Positions 15,984 through 24,707 of a DNA stretch of 64,000 bases are shown here, in pieces. The position numbers and the translations under genes are program-made. The notes under the pieces are model-generated. The model saw only the letters and a list, made by a program, of their open reading frames with translations, was not told the origin of the DNA and did not search any database. The stretch comes from an uncultured Treponema sp. (lineage in GTDB: Bacteria > Spirochaetota > Spirochaetia > Treponematales > Treponemataceae), in the NCBI GenBank assembly GCA_949299755.1, contig CASGBA010000004.1:1-64000 (forward strand), in the 5' to 3' direction. How positions within the stretch are numbered: position 1 is the stretch's first letter; each line of letters opens with the position of its first letter.

Positions 15984-18900
15984 TTAGGTCGTTTTTCTAA
16001 AAACCCTTCCTATGGGATTAACCGTTATGAATCTGGCTGACTTTTCACCAAAAAGAACATTTACGGAAATAAAATTCTGTCCCTTGTGTCTCTTCCAGCA
16101 CGGCTCCGTCATATTGTCATTTGTAGCCACAAGCCAATCAGCGCAGTCCGTCACGCTAAAAACAGGTCTGATATCTAAACGTCCATCAGAACCCTTCAAA
16201 CCCGCAATCCTGCACATGTACCAAATCCCTTTGTCAGAAAATTCCAAATAATCCCCTTTATGGATAGTGCAAATCTTTTTTGCAGCAGGATGCGGTTTGA
16301 TTTCTATAATTTTCTTATCTATCCCTATTTCATCCCTGCGCACATATTGGGCTTTATAGGTATATTTTCCATCTTTTTTTTCTGGAGGTATCTCCCAAAC
16401 AACCGCAGCAAAATAGTCTTCTGGAGCTAAATACCGTGGATTTGAGTCCTGGCAAAAAACAATAGGAGTTTGAACCGTATTGAAACACCGGACTTTCTTT
16501 ATTTTATATTTTTTCCCGGATTCTTTCGAAGCTTTGCCAACCCAGACCTTTTCTGAAAAGCGCTGCATAACATCTTCAAATTTTTCACCGGAATGTTCAC
16601 TTATAAATTCCTTGATTTTTCGACGTATTGCATCATCAACAACAGAATTTATATCTTTTTCTTGTAACGATATAACGGGAACCCTTGTGACATATTTAGC
16701 TTTGTAAATTTTTACTTGCGGATATATATCCTTAAAATAAGTCTGGGTATCTTTTATATTCCCAGTTTCATTAAATTTAGCAAGGAAATCATCCCGAACT
16801 TTATCATTTTTTATTTGCAAGATATTTTCTTTGTTCTTAATTTCAGCCAAAGGAACCATTTCTTCCCTTTTTATTTTACCAAGATAAGTTTCCTTTGACA
16901 GCTTCCCTTCTATTCCATGGTCAGGTTTGAAACTCACGACTATATTTTTGATTTTCTTTTGCAACTCAGAGTAATCAAAGGGGAAAGGGGGAAATTCAAT
17001 ACGGTTCTTGGTTTTTTGGGCATTCATCGTTGCAATCTGCTGCACCATTGAACGGTCAGTCAATCCTATAACAATGGCATCCAAGGCATGATGCCGATGA
17101 TCATACCTGTTTTTCTTATAAGCACCGATATCCGAATCTTTTAAATTAAAATGAGCGATTTCTTCTGCCCCTATTTTTCTTTTAAGAACAGCATCGATAT
17201 TCCATTTATCGCGCATCATTTTTGTCATACCGCCGTTCACAGACCAGATATTGGAATCGGAACAAATAGCAGACAGATACTTCCTTGCACTCTTTGAAAG
17301 ATATGCGTTGTCCGTAAGCTGACGGGCAATAAAGTTGCTGTTTTCCTCAAAATCTTTCATGGCGGTTTCGGAAAAACGTCTCTTTTTTTCCGTATTTTTC
17401 AGTTTACTTACCCGCTCTAAAATCTCATCCCATTTGTATCCGCGAGGACTGGAACCAAACGCTTCAAAAGGACTGCGCTCGCCCTTGGCGGCGTTACAAG
17501 CTGCATGGGCGACAGTTAAATTACTTTCACTATCTAAAAGAGTTTTTCCATACGGAAGTATATGCTCCACTTCTATGTTTTTTGAAAATAATTCATTTGC
17601 ACCAATTTCTTTCCCACAATACAAACATTTAGCGGGCATACTGTTTTCCCCACGAAGCTCTTCCCAGAGTAAATATTTTAATCTATCATTTCTGGAAGGA
17701 TATTTAATTGCAGATGCCATACCTGTTATTATTTTATTGACGATTTCATTCCGTTTTCTGTTCTCATTCTGGATTTTTTGAATCCTTGCTTTATCTTCCC
17801 TGCTTGATTTTAAATCCCGGGACAATTCAATTACAATCTGGGAAGGTTTCCCGTATTGCTTTATCAATGCATTGACTACGGTTCTTGTTTGGTTAAGCGC
17901 GACATGCACGGTGGGATTTGAAATTTTGCCGTATTTCTTTTCCGGTTCTGATTCAGGCTTTGACATATCAGCTCCCATTGTGGAACCGGTTAAAACTTTT
18001 CCGTAGTACGGAAGAATATCCTGCGGTTCTACAGAACTATCTGCATATTTATAACCCAATTTTTCCACAGCAACATGAAATTGAACTTGAACTTGATGCT
18101 CTTCCATTATATGGACAATTTTTTCTGTCACCTCTTTACACAGCATGCTCGTTCCAGAAGGAAACACAATTGCGGCAATATTTTTCTTTTGTTCCTCTGA
18201 AAGTTCATAGTCTTTCAGCAAATCATATATTTCGGAATCTTCTTGTGCTGTAATAAGTTTTTCTACAATTTTGTCCTGTTCCTCCAAGGACAATTCATCC
18301 CAGGAAGAACCAAAATTTTTCTTATTCCGGAGGATTACCGCTGTTTCATTTCCTTTCAGCTCAGATCTGCCTTTTTCAAGATTGAAAGAACAGCTTTCAT
18401 TTAAATCCAATGCCTTACGTATGGAATCAAATTTAACCGTTTTTTTTGTATCAAGCAAGGCTATTATTGTCCGCTGCTGACCCTCCGAAAGAGGCATAAT
18501 TTGCATGAGCTCATTCTGGTAATTTAAATTATACACTTCCTGCAAAATGCGGTGTTTTTGCGCACAGGGCATCGCCTTAAATGTCCGCTCTTTTTCCGGC
18601 ATATACTGGCATTTTCCCCGTTCCTGTGTACGCAAAGGCCTCTGCCGGAACAGGGCGTCATATATCCCGTCCCAGTCTATCTGGCTGTAATAAGGAAGCT
18701 GGGCGTTTTTTACAGCAGTAAATTCATCTATATACATCTGCCTCAATGGATAATACGGCATCCGTCCGGGCACAAAACGAATTCCCCCGTGTTTTTCCCT
18801 GTTTTTCCACAAAAACTCTCCCAATGTCCTGCATCCTGATTTTTTTATTTCATTTTCAAGATTTGCGCACATTTCATTCTGAGACAAAGAGGCTTTTGCC

Positions 18901-19331
18901 GCCTCCGGATTCATCTCTGTATTTCCGTCTTTTCTGTTGCTTTTAAATCCCCTGTGGACAGAAAAATTAAAAAGAACCCTGCCCAATTCATAGGGCTCCA
19001 GTTTTGAATCCAATGCTTTTACTCTAAGCTCATAAGGATTCAATATTTTAAGTTTTAGTGCTTCAGTTTTATCAGAAGGAAACAAACCTTGTTTTTGCAA
19101 TAACCGGAAAGCAGCATTTCTCCGTTGCTTTCTACGGTATAGTTGACGGCGCTGCCCTCTGGCGATTCTTCGTGCAACAGCCAGCGGCTCATTTGTTTTG
19201 GGATCCCGCCCGTCAGAAAAAATGCGTACGCCCGCATCAATCAGATTTTCCGGCTCTTTATTTTCACTTAATGATAAGACACACCATCCAATAGAATTCG
19301 TTCCCAAATCAAGACCTAAACGCCACAACAT
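15984..19331 (-). CDS. cas9: Cas9 RNA-guided endonuclease, type II-C
   Basis: The start is at ATG 19331 (MLWRLGLDLGTNSIGW) because GGAGG lies 6 bp upstream; the frame is open to 19379 but this would run past the -10 box. The protein has 1115 residues. RuvC-I is LGLDLGTNSIGW (Asp8), followed by the Arg-rich bridge helix (ARRIARGQRRQLYRRKQRR), RuvC-II IVIELSRD (Glu502), an HNH domain with CLYC, EHILP (His590) and an HAACNAAKG motif, and RuvC-III HHALDAIVIG (Asp751). All four key catalytic residues are present. The length is at the long side of II-C. It makes double-strand breaks in DNA guided by crRNA:tracrRNA. PAM cannot be read here. It heads the operon with cas1 and cas2; its promoter diverges from tracrRNA. 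Confidence 0.98.
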   Translation of the reverse strand: MLWRLGLDLGTNSIGWCVLSLSENKEPENLIDAGVRIFSDGRDPKTNEPLAVARRIARGQRRQLYRRKQRRNAAFRLLQKQGLFPSDKTEALKLKILNPYELRVKALDSKLEPYELGRVLFNFSVHRGFKSNRKDGNTEMNPEAAKASLSQNEMCANLENEIKKSGCRTLGEFLWKNREKHGGIRFVPGRMPYYPLRQMYIDEFTAVKNAQLPYYSQIDWDGIYDALFRQRPLRTQERGKCQYMPEKERTFKAMPCAQKHRILQEVYNLNYQNELMQIMPLSEGQQRTIIALLDTKKTVKFDSIRKALDLNESCSFNLEKGRSELKGNETAVILRNKKNFGSSWDELSLEEQDKIVEKLITAQEDSEIYDLLKDYELSEEQKKNIAAIVFPSGTSMLCKEVTEKIVHIMEEHQVQVQFHVAVEKLGYKYADSSVEPQDILPYYGKVLTGSTMGADMSKPESEPEKKYGKISNPTVHVALNQTRTVVNALIKQYGKPSQIVIELSRDLKSSREDKARIQKIQNENRKRNEIVNKIITGMASAIKYPSRNDRLKYLLWEELRGENSMPAKCLYCGKEIGANELFSKNIEVEHILPYGKTLLDSESNLTVAHAACNAAKGERSPFEAFGSSPRGYKWDEILERVSKLKNTEKKRRFSETAMKDFEENSNFIARQLTDNAYLSKSARKYLSAICSDSNIWSVNGGMTKMMRDKWNIDAVLKRKIGAEEIAHFNLKDSDIGAYKKNRYDHRHHALDAIVIGLTDRSMVQQIATMNAQKTKNRIEFPPFPFDYSELQKKIKNIVVSFKPDHGIEGKLSKETYLGKIKREEMVPLAEIKNKENILQIKNDKVRDDFLAKFNETGNIKDTQTYFKDIYPQVKIYKAKYVTRVPVISLQEKDINSVVDDAIRRKIKEFISEHSGEKFEDVMQRFSEKVWVGKASKESGKKYKIKKVRCFNTVQTPIVFCQDSNPRYLAPEDYFAAVVWEIPPEKKDGKYTYKAQYVRRDEIGIDKKIIEIKPHPAAKKICTIHKGDYLEFSDKGIWYMCRIAGLKGSDGRLDIRPVFSVTDCADWLVATNDNMTEPCWKRHKGQNFISVNVLFGEKSARFITVNPIGRVFRKTT

Positions 19332-19352
19332 TTTTTCCTCCGTACAATAGCC

Positions 19353-19379
19353 ATTATAGCACAGATATATGAAAATCAA
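19353..19379 (-). promoter_or_regulatory. cas9 operon promoter
   Basis: On the minus strand a consensus -10 TATAAT (19358-19353) is preceded by TGTGC and a -35-like TTGATT (19379-19374) at 15-bp spacing. The transcript would start near 19346, giving a leader of about 15 nt with GGAGG. Confidence 0.65.
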
Positions 19380-19388
19380 ATAAAATAT

Positions 19389-19417
19389 TTGACAACCATT
19401 TTATATCAGTGTATACT
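19389..19417 (+). promoter_or_regulatory. tracrRNA promoter
   Basis: -35 TTGACA (19389-19394), 17-bp spacer, -10 TATACT (19412-19417). The predicted start is about 19424. An inverted repeat CAGTGT (19407-19412)/ACACTG (19422-19427) flanks the -10 and start site and could be an operator. Confidence 0.85.
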
Positions 19418-19423
19418 GAACAC

Positions 19424-19544
19424 ACTGATTAATTTTTTTGGTCATCCTGCTAACAAGGGGTCTTTGACCCCGCAAAATGCTTTTACATTGCCTTCAATGT
19501 AAATAGTTTCAAATGTAAAAGGAAGCTACGGCTTCCTTTTTTTT
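19424..19544 (+). ncRNA. tracrRNA
   Basis: The predicted RNA of about 120 nt begins with the anti-repeat. ACTGATTAATTTTTTTGGTC (19424-19443) pairs with the 3' two thirds of the repeat, and CCTGC-TAAC (19446-19454) with its 5' GTTGCAGG through a bulged U. Next come a GGGGTC-TTT-GACCCC hairpin (19457-19471) and TTTACATTG/CAATGTAAA (19482-19503). A terminator stem AAAAGGAAGC-TACG-GCTTCCTTTT with T8 ends it (19517-19544). The TACG loop closed by C-G is a UNCG tetraloop. It lies upstream of cas9 in the opposite direction. Anti-repeat, promoter and terminator all agree, so it is near certain, though exact ends are predicted. Confidence 0.92.
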
Positions 19545-19580
19545 CGCTCCGCCTTTCTCCTATAATTATAATACCATGTC

Positions 19581-19605
19581 GGGTGTAGCAAAGAACGCTA
19601 CACCC
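19581..19605 (-). repeat. Perfect 9-bp inverted repeat downstream of psiE
   Basis: GGGTGTAGC (19581-19589) and GCTACACCC (19597-19605) form a hairpin between the tracrRNA terminator and the psiE stop at 19657. No T-run follows on either strand, so it is a weak terminator candidate or an mRNA end-stabiliser. Confidence 0.5.
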
Positions 19606-19656
19606 CCGGAAAATCAAGCCGTTTGTCTGAAAAATATGTCTACGCCGGATTTATTG

Positions 19657-20103
19657 TCAGGGCTTGCCGCCGGATTCATCCTTTTCCAGCTTTTCAGTTT
19701 TTTCCTGTTCTCCCTGGCCGTTGTACTTCACATCAAACTTGGAAACGTAAAAATATTTTCTGGCGATAAAAAGAATCGTGATTGAAACAACACAAAGAAG
19801 GTTCTCAAAAGGGGTAGAATGTTCCACAATCATCTGGCGGGCAATGGCAAACAAAAGCACTTCCATAACAGAACCACTTGTCTGACGCACAAGCATCTTC
19901 AAAAACTCAAGTCCGATGACAATGGAAAAAACATAAACGAGAAAGGTTGAAAGCCATGCGGCGTCCATGGAATGGTGCATAAGAGTATTATAAAGCCATA
20001 TACTCAAACGGATGAGAGAAGCAAAAAGAGCTATAATAAGCATCCCCGCTATCACATATTCAAAATAATGGATAAACTTAATGATTTTGTTGGAAAACCG
20101 CAT
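19657..20103 (-). CDS. PsiE-family inner-membrane protein
   Basis: The start is placed at ATG 20103 (MRFSNKIIKFIHYFEY) with GGAGG 10-14 bp upstream. The 148-residue protein has four hydrophobic segments (about 18-40, 50-72, 82-98 and 105-125) and the PsiE signature EFLKMLVRQTSGSVMEVLLFAIARQMIVEH. PsiE is a phosphate-starvation-inducible membrane protein of unknown biochemical role in Escherichia coli. The C-terminal tail is charged. A -10 TATAAT lies at 20141-20136 on the minus strand. No neighbour suggests a function. Confidence 0.85.
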   Translation of the reverse strand: MRFSNKIIKFIHYFEYVIAGMLIIALFASLIRLSIWLYNTLMHHSMDAAWLSTFLVYVFSIVIGLEFLKMLVRQTSGSVMEVLLFAIARQMIVEHSTPFENLLCVVSITILFIARKYFYVSKFDVKYNGQGEQEKTEKLEKDESGGKP

Positions 20104-20195
20104 AATCCCTGTTCCTCCGTCGAAATTAGTCAATGATTATAGTACCACAGTTTTCTCGTTATAAGGAAAAAAGATTTATTGCGGAGAGATTTTTT

Positions 20196-21365
20196 TCAAA
20201 AAAGATTCTTTTTTATTTCACCGCCAATTATTGACAGAAGAATATTAAAAGACCGGTCAAACACAATCACATCACCGTCACATCCAGGAACAAGGCGGCC
20301 CTTGGAAGTATAATTCATAATCTGCGCCGGATTTATTGTGGCACACCGCACCGCATCCGCGATTGGGAAACCGAATTCAACAAGATTCTCCACACCATGG
20401 AGCATCGTCAAAGCGGAACCGGCGATGACACCATCGGTGCTGCGGTGGAAACAGCCGCCTTCCAGCAAAACCTTTTCGCCGTTGGCAAGAAGCTCGCCTT
20501 CGCCCTGCTCGGTTGGTTTCAAGGCATCCGTTACAAGGACAATTTTGTCAATGGGCTTATCCCGCAGCAAAAGCTTAATCAAATCAGGATGCACATGAAC
20601 CCCGTCCGCAATAATTTCGCATGACATTTCAGGATGAATCAAAACAGCCCCCACCGCTCCCGGGTTCCGGTGGTGCATCTGGCTCATGGCATTGAATAAA
20701 TGGGTTGAATGCAGAATCCCCACCTGCATACCTTCAACCATATTTTCGTACATGGCATTTGTGTGTCCGGCTTGAAGAACAATACCCTTCTTTATGCAGA
20801 AAAGGGCCAGCTCTCTCATTCCCTTTAACTCCGGAGCCACAGTCATGTTGACAATCTTTCCTTCCGAAACATCCCAAAGCCGTTGCATCATTTCCAAATC
20901 AACAGCACGGATTGTCTCCATGCGTTGTACGCCCGCTTTCTCCGGGGAAACGAAAGGCCCTTCCAAATGGATGCCCATTATCCTTGCTCCGGATTCCTTT
21001 CCCATTGCTTTAGTGATTGCCTTTATTTCATTGATAAACGCATTTTCTTCAGAAGAATAAAGAGTGGGATTAAAAGCTGTCACACCGTATCCGGCCAAAT
21101 CCTCCGACATGGCCAGAATCGATTCCATGGAAGCGTCTTCCGTACCGTGACCATTGAATCCGTGGATGTGGGTATCAATAAAACCAGGCGATATGAATGA
21201 ACCGTTTACATCTATAAGTGTTGTGGAAGAATCAAAATGTTTCTTTACAAATCTTTTTTCACTGAAGACATCCGAAACTTTTCCGTCCTCTATTAAAACC
21301 GCACAGTTTTCCATTACAGAAAAACCGTTCAAAATCGTTCCGTTATGCAAACAAATCGACATCAT
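20196..21365 (-). CDS. nagA: N-acetylglucosamine-6-phosphate deacetylase
   Basis: The 389-residue amidohydrolase deacetylates GlcNAc-6-phosphate to glucosamine-6-phosphate. Visible landmarks are GFIDTHIHGFNGHGTEDAS, the metal-binding Glu in GIHLEGPF, AGHTNA, a His in STHLFNAM, MHHRNPG, and the catalytic Asp in LVTDAL. Two adjacent ATGs (21365, 21362) follow GGAG; either is possible. It lies downstream of an ABC sugar transporter on the same strand, so that transporter probably imports GlcNAc or chitobiose. However, a strong terminator (21387-21442) separates them, so nagA may be transcribed partly by read-through or from a separate start. No nagB is present in the window. Confidence 0.95.
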   Translation of the reverse strand: MMSICLHNGTILNGFSVMENCAVLIEDGKVSDVFSEKRFVKKHFDSSTTLIDVNGSFISPGFIDTHIHGFNGHGTEDASMESILAMSEDLAGYGVTAFNPTLYSSEENAFINEIKAITKAMGKESGARIMGIHLEGPFVSPEKAGVQRMETIRAVDLEMMQRLWDVSEGKIVNMTVAPELKGMRELALFCIKKGIVLQAGHTNAMYENMVEGMQVGILHSTHLFNAMSQMHHRNPGAVGAVLIHPEMSCEIIADGVHVHPDLIKLLLRDKPIDKIVLVTDALKPTEQGEGELLANGEKVLLEGGCFHRSTDGVIAGSALTMLHGVENLVEFGFPIADAVRCATINPAQIMNYTSKGRLVPGCDGDVIVFDRSFNILLSIIGGEIKKNLF

Positions 21366-21386
21366 TGCTCCGGCTCTTCTCTTTGT

Positions 21387-21442
21387 AAAAAAATAAACGG
21401 AGAGGGGAGGGAGAGGAGAGACGCAAGGACCCGCCCCTCTCC
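21387..21442 (-). terminator. Intra-cluster terminator between transporter and nagA
   Basis: On the minus strand GGAGAGGGG (21442-21434) pairs perfectly with CCCCTCTCC (21407-21399), followed by GTTTATTTTTTT (21398-21387). It lies 15 bp after the permease stop and about 25 bp before nagA. Confidence 0.8.
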
Positions 21443-21456
21443 TTAATTAAATACCA

Positions 21457-22299
21457 TCAGCCTTTTACTGCGCCTGCGGTAAGACCCCGGATAAACTGCC
21501 TGGACATTGAGAGGTACAACACAATGACAGGGATGGCAGACAGTGTAAGAACGGCGAGAACCTTTGACCAGTCAGTCTGATACTGTCCGAAAAGCCGTGT
21601 TACACCCAGCAGTAACGTCTTTGATTTTTCTTCATTTATGAAAATCAAAGGAAACCACAAATCGTTCCAGAAAGGAACAAGATTATAAATCCCGACAGTC
21701 GCCAGTGCGGGTCTCAACAAGGGAACAATTATCATGGTGAAAATGCGGAACCGTCCGGCACCGTCAATAATACCCGCTTCCGTAAGTTCCCCGGGAATCT
21801 GCCTGATGAATTCCGTCAGAACGAAAATTGAAATCGGAATACCCATGGCCACATAAATCGGAACCAGCGACCAGATTGTATTCAGAAGTCCAAGCCCTCT
21901 GACCATTTCCAGCAGCTTGATGGATGCGATTTTTATCGGAAGCATCATACCTGCAATCATGAACAGGAAAAGCCCCCGGGAAATCTTGCTGCGCCAATTG
22001 GCGAAAGCATAGCTTGCCAAAGCCCCGAACAGCAGGACAAGTATAATTGAAAGAACAACCACAATGAAACTGTTCTTAAAATAATTCAAAAAATCCCCAT
22101 CCTGAAAAACCATCGCATAGTTTGAAAAGTTCCAGTTTCTCGGAAGCCAGAAGGCGTTTTCATAAATGGACAGCCTGTCTTTAAAGGAATTTATCACCAT
22201 GACCCATAAGGGGAAAATAACCAACATTGACCACAAAATCAAAACTACATGAGCGCCCAAATGCCGGTTTTGTTTTGATAAAGAATTCTTTTTTCCCAT
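21457..22299 (-). CDS. Carbohydrate ABC transporter permease, MalG/CUT1 family
   Basis: The 280-residue integral membrane protein has six predicted helices and the permease EAA loop ELTEAGIIDGAGRFRIFTMIIVPLLRPALATVG, with the conserved G at the usual position for contact with the ATPase. The N-terminus matches CUT1 MalG-type proteins (LWSMLVIFPLWVMVINSFKDR). It starts 29 bp after the MalF-like gene, with GAGGGG upstream. It imports a sugar with the adjacent binding protein. No ATPase is encoded in the cluster, so it must use a shared MsmX-like ATPase from elsewhere. The proposed substrate (N-acetylglucosamine type) is inferred from nagA. Confidence 0.92.
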   Translation of the reverse strand: MGKKNSLSKQNRHLGAHVVLILWSMLVIFPLWVMVINSFKDRLSIYENAFWLPRNWNFSNYAMVFQDGDFLNYFKNSFIVVVLSIILVLLFGALASYAFANWRSKISRGLFLFMIAGMMLPIKIASIKLLEMVRGLGLLNTIWSLVPIYVAMGIPISIFVLTEFIRQIPGELTEAGIIDGAGRFRIFTMIIVPLLRPALATVGIYNLVPFWNDLWFPLIFINEEKSKTLLLGVTRLFGQYQTDWSKVLAVLTLSAIPVIVLYLSMSRQFIRGLTAGAVKG

Positions 22300-22328
22300 A
22301 TTTCAACCCCTCACCTATGCAACAATTA

Positions 22329-23246
22329 TTAAGAGTCTTTTGTCTGCGTGGCGCGCAGGACAGGAAGAACACCGACAATCAAAACGAAGAACGTTATTGT
22401 TGCTATCGCCGCACCCATTCCGGTATCAGGAATACCGACAGGATGTTGTCCGGCTATACCGACACGGTAGAATAACGTTCCTATCAAATCCGTTGAATAT
22501 CCGGGAGCTCCGTTCACCGTTTCCATGGCATACACAACGTCAAAGGCGTTAAAGTTATTTACAAATGTCAAAATGGCGACCATACCCACCACGGGTATAA
22601 TCATCGGAAGTTTGATTTTCCAGAAAATTGTCCATGCGCCGGCACCTTCCACATGCCCGGCTTCAATCAAGTCATCAGGGATGTTCTGAAGTCCGGCGGT
22701 GAACATCATTGCCGGAATGCCGACCCACTGCCAGCAGGACACCAGGGACACAAACAAAAGAGCCGTGCTTTCCTGCCCGAGCCAGGGTCGGGATAAAAAC
22801 TCAAGACCGATTTTGGAAAGCAGGGTTTCAGACCAAATGGGATTGAGTATAAGCTTCCACAAATATCCGGTAATAAGAACGGCCAGCGTTGCCGGTATAA
22901 AAATTATGGTACGGTAAGTACCGCTGAATTTCATGGTTTTATTTGTCAGAAGGACGGCAAAAAAAATGCCGAAACAATTCTGGACAAGCATATGAATCGC
23001 AAAGAATATCCAGGTGTTTTTAAATGCGCCCCAATACCTTGTGGCATTTGCGGGATCGGTAAAAAGCTTGATAAAATTCTCAAATCCCACGAATGTTTTC
23101 GGTCCGGTAGGGTTTCCGCTGAAAAAACTCAAACGGAGGGAATCAATCAAAGGGAATGCCATAAAAACAACATATATAAGAACCGCAGGGAAAAGATAGG
23201 GAATCCAATATATGGTACCAGGTACTAAATTTTTATTTTGTTTCAT
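22329..23246 (-). CDS. Carbohydrate ABC transporter permease, MalF/CUT1 family
   Basis: The 305-residue protein has six predicted transmembrane segments and an EAA loop IPDDLIEAGHVEGAGAWTIFWKIKLPMIIPVVGMV. The N-terminus (YWIPYLFPAVLIYVVFMAFPLIDSLRLSFF) is typical of MalF-like permeases without the large periplasmic P2 loop. AAGGGG lies 6 bp before the ATG. It pairs with the MalG-like permease downstream, separated by 29 bp, and with the binding protein upstream. Confidence 0.92.
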   Translation of the reverse strand: MKQNKNLVPGTIYWIPYLFPAVLIYVVFMAFPLIDSLRLSFFSGNPTGPKTFVGFENFIKLFTDPANATRYWGAFKNTWIFFAIHMLVQNCFGIFFAVLLTNKTMKFSGTYRTIIFIPATLAVLITGYLWKLILNPIWSETLLSKIGLEFLSRPWLGQESTALLFVSLVSCWQWVGIPAMMFTAGLQNIPDDLIEAGHVEGAGAWTIFWKIKLPMIIPVVGMVAILTFVNNFNAFDVVYAMETVNGAPGYSTDLIGTLFYRVGIAGQHPVGIPDTGMGAAIATITFFVLIVGVLPVLRATQTKDS

Positions 23247-23280
23247 ATTAAACCCCTTTGATTTTGAAAAGGAAACTTTG

Positions 23281-23313
23281 CCCGGAACATCCGCTAAAAA
23301 CGGGCGTTCCGGG
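23281..23313 (-). other. Stem-loop between binding-protein and permease genes
   Basis: CCCGGAAC (23281-23288) pairs with GTTCCGGG (23306-23313) across an 17-nt loop, in the 104-bp gap after the binding-protein stop. There is no T-tract. Such hairpins commonly raise binding-protein mRNA relative to permease mRNA. Confidence 0.6.
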
Positions 23314-23350
23314 ACAAAACAGATTGATGTGTATCAGATCCTGCTACACA

Positions 23351-24577
23351 TTACTTTTTGGCGGCAGCAACCATGTCCGCAGCCTGCTGGGCTGTAATCT
23401 GTCCTTTCATTACAGAGATAACAGCCTGATTCATTGGAGCATACAGATCCATCAGGGCAGGCCAGACAAAGCGTGCGTCAGTTTCTTTACCCTGGTTGAG
23501 GGCAAGGAATTCGTTGGCATGGGGATCCGCAAGCTCAATCTGGAAATCAATCATCGGGAAATATCCGACAGGCAGATTCTGGGAAGCTGTGGTCGCCCCT
23601 TCTTTGGTGCAAAGCCAAGCGAGGAAGGCACGGGCTTCTTCAGGATATTTTGTGGCTGCATTCATTGTTATAGCCATATCAGGATGGAAACATACAGCTG
23701 TTTTCTTTCCGGCGGGAGCGGGAATAGCGAAAACGCCCCAGTCGAAAGAAACGCCGTCATAAACACCGGCTGTCCAGGAACCGTCAACAAACATTACGGC
23801 TTTCTGGGTGTTGAAGAGAATCTGGCTGTCATTGTAGGTCACAGCTTCAAATCCTTCGGGGCAGTATTTAGCCACATCAGCCATGGCCTGGTAAGCGGCG
23901 ACAAAAGCCTCATCGTTGAGCTTCTTTTCACCTGTTTCATATTTTACGCGTTCAGAAGATCCGCCCACATAGTTGGGAACAAGACCGAGGAAGAAGCATT
24001 CCAGGATATCCCATTCGTCCGCAAGACCGTTGGCAAGAACGGTGTATCCCTTTGATTTAAGGGTTTCGCACACAGAGAGGAATTCTTCCCATGTGTTGGG
24101 CACGGAAAGGCCTTCTTTCTTAAACACGTCTTTATTGTAATAAACAGCGTGGGAAACAGCGGCAAAAGGAACAGCAAACATACGGCCATCGGGCATCTGC
24201 CAAGGGGCCAGGTTGGAAGCGCTGAAATTATCCATCAAACCGGGAATCTCTGTGCAATCCGCAAAGAAGCCGGCGTTGAAAAGCTCACGTCCGGTCTCAT
24301 AGGAGCGGGCATACATTAAATCCGGGCCTGTACCGCTGTCGAGCTGAAGACGCAGTGTGGCGTTATAGTCGGCAGGGTTTGTCGGCTTGAACTGAATTTC
24401 GACATCAGGCGCAATCTTCTTGTATTCCGCCAAAAGTTTGTTCATCTGCGCCACATCGTCGGCACGCCATGAACCCATGGTCAGAACCTTCTTTGCTGAA
24501 TCAGGTTTCCCACCTGCAAAAACAGGCAGAAGGGAAAGAACCAGCAGAACGCAGATAACGGCTGTAATTTTTTTCAT
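23351..24577 (-). CDS. Extracellular sugar-binding protein, CUT1 family
   Basis: The 408-residue product carries a signal peptide (hydrophobic residues 4-20, cleavage near VFAGG) but no lipobox Cys, so it appears to be a soluble periplasmic protein, unlike the lipoprotein binding proteins of this organism elsewhere. It matches family 1 solute-binding proteins: LTMGSWRADDVAQMNKLLAEYKKIAPDVEIQFKP, TGPDLMYAR, VPFAAVSHAVYYNKDVFKKEGL and NTWEEF, and FLAWLCTKEGATTAS near the end. AGAGGAGG precedes the ATG. It heads the transporter operon. GlcNAc or chitooligosaccharide is inferred from the nagA link. Confidence 0.92.
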   Translation of the reverse strand: MKKITAVICVLLVLSLLPVFAGGKPDSAKKVLTMGSWRADDVAQMNKLLAEYKKIAPDVEIQFKPTNPADYNATLRLQLDSGTGPDLMYARSYETGRELFNAGFFADCTEIPGLMDNFSASNLAPWQMPDGRMFAVPFAAVSHAVYYNKDVFKKEGLSVPNTWEEFLSVCETLKSKGYTVLANGLADEWDILECFFLGLVPNYVGGSSERVKYETGEKKLNDEAFVAAYQAMADVAKYCPEGFEAVTYNDSQILFNTQKAVMFVDGSWTAGVYDGVSFDWGVFAIPAPAGKKTAVCFHPDMAITMNAATKYPEEARAFLAWLCTKEGATTASQNLPVGYFPMIDFQIELADPHANEFLALNQGKETDARFVWPALMDLYAPMNQAVISVMKGQITAQQAADMVAAAKK

Positions 24578-24600
24578 AAAAATCCTCCTCTAAAGATTCC

Positions 24601-24640
24601 GTGTTTCCTGCGGTTCTGCCGGAGCATAGCGCAGGAACAC
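24601..24640 (-). promoter_or_regulatory. Hairpin in the 5' region of the sugar-binding-protein gene
   Basis: On the minus strand GTGTTCCTGCG (24640-24630) pairs with CGCAGGAAACAC (24612-24601) with one bulged base and a 17-nt loop. It ends 23 bp before the ATG, just 5' of the ribosome site. No T-run follows, so it could regulate translation or stabilise the leader. Confidence 0.5.
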
Positions 24641-24707
24641 AGGACGGAAAAGTTTTTTACAAACTTCCTCATTCTTAATTTTGAGGCCGGATTTCAAATT
24701 CCACAAG

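Noticed and set aside
15984-19545. csn2, cas4 or a second effector making the locus II-A, II-B or hybrid
   Set aside because: The 100-200 bp between genes and the flanks hold no such gene; only cas9, cas1 and cas2 are present, hence II-C.
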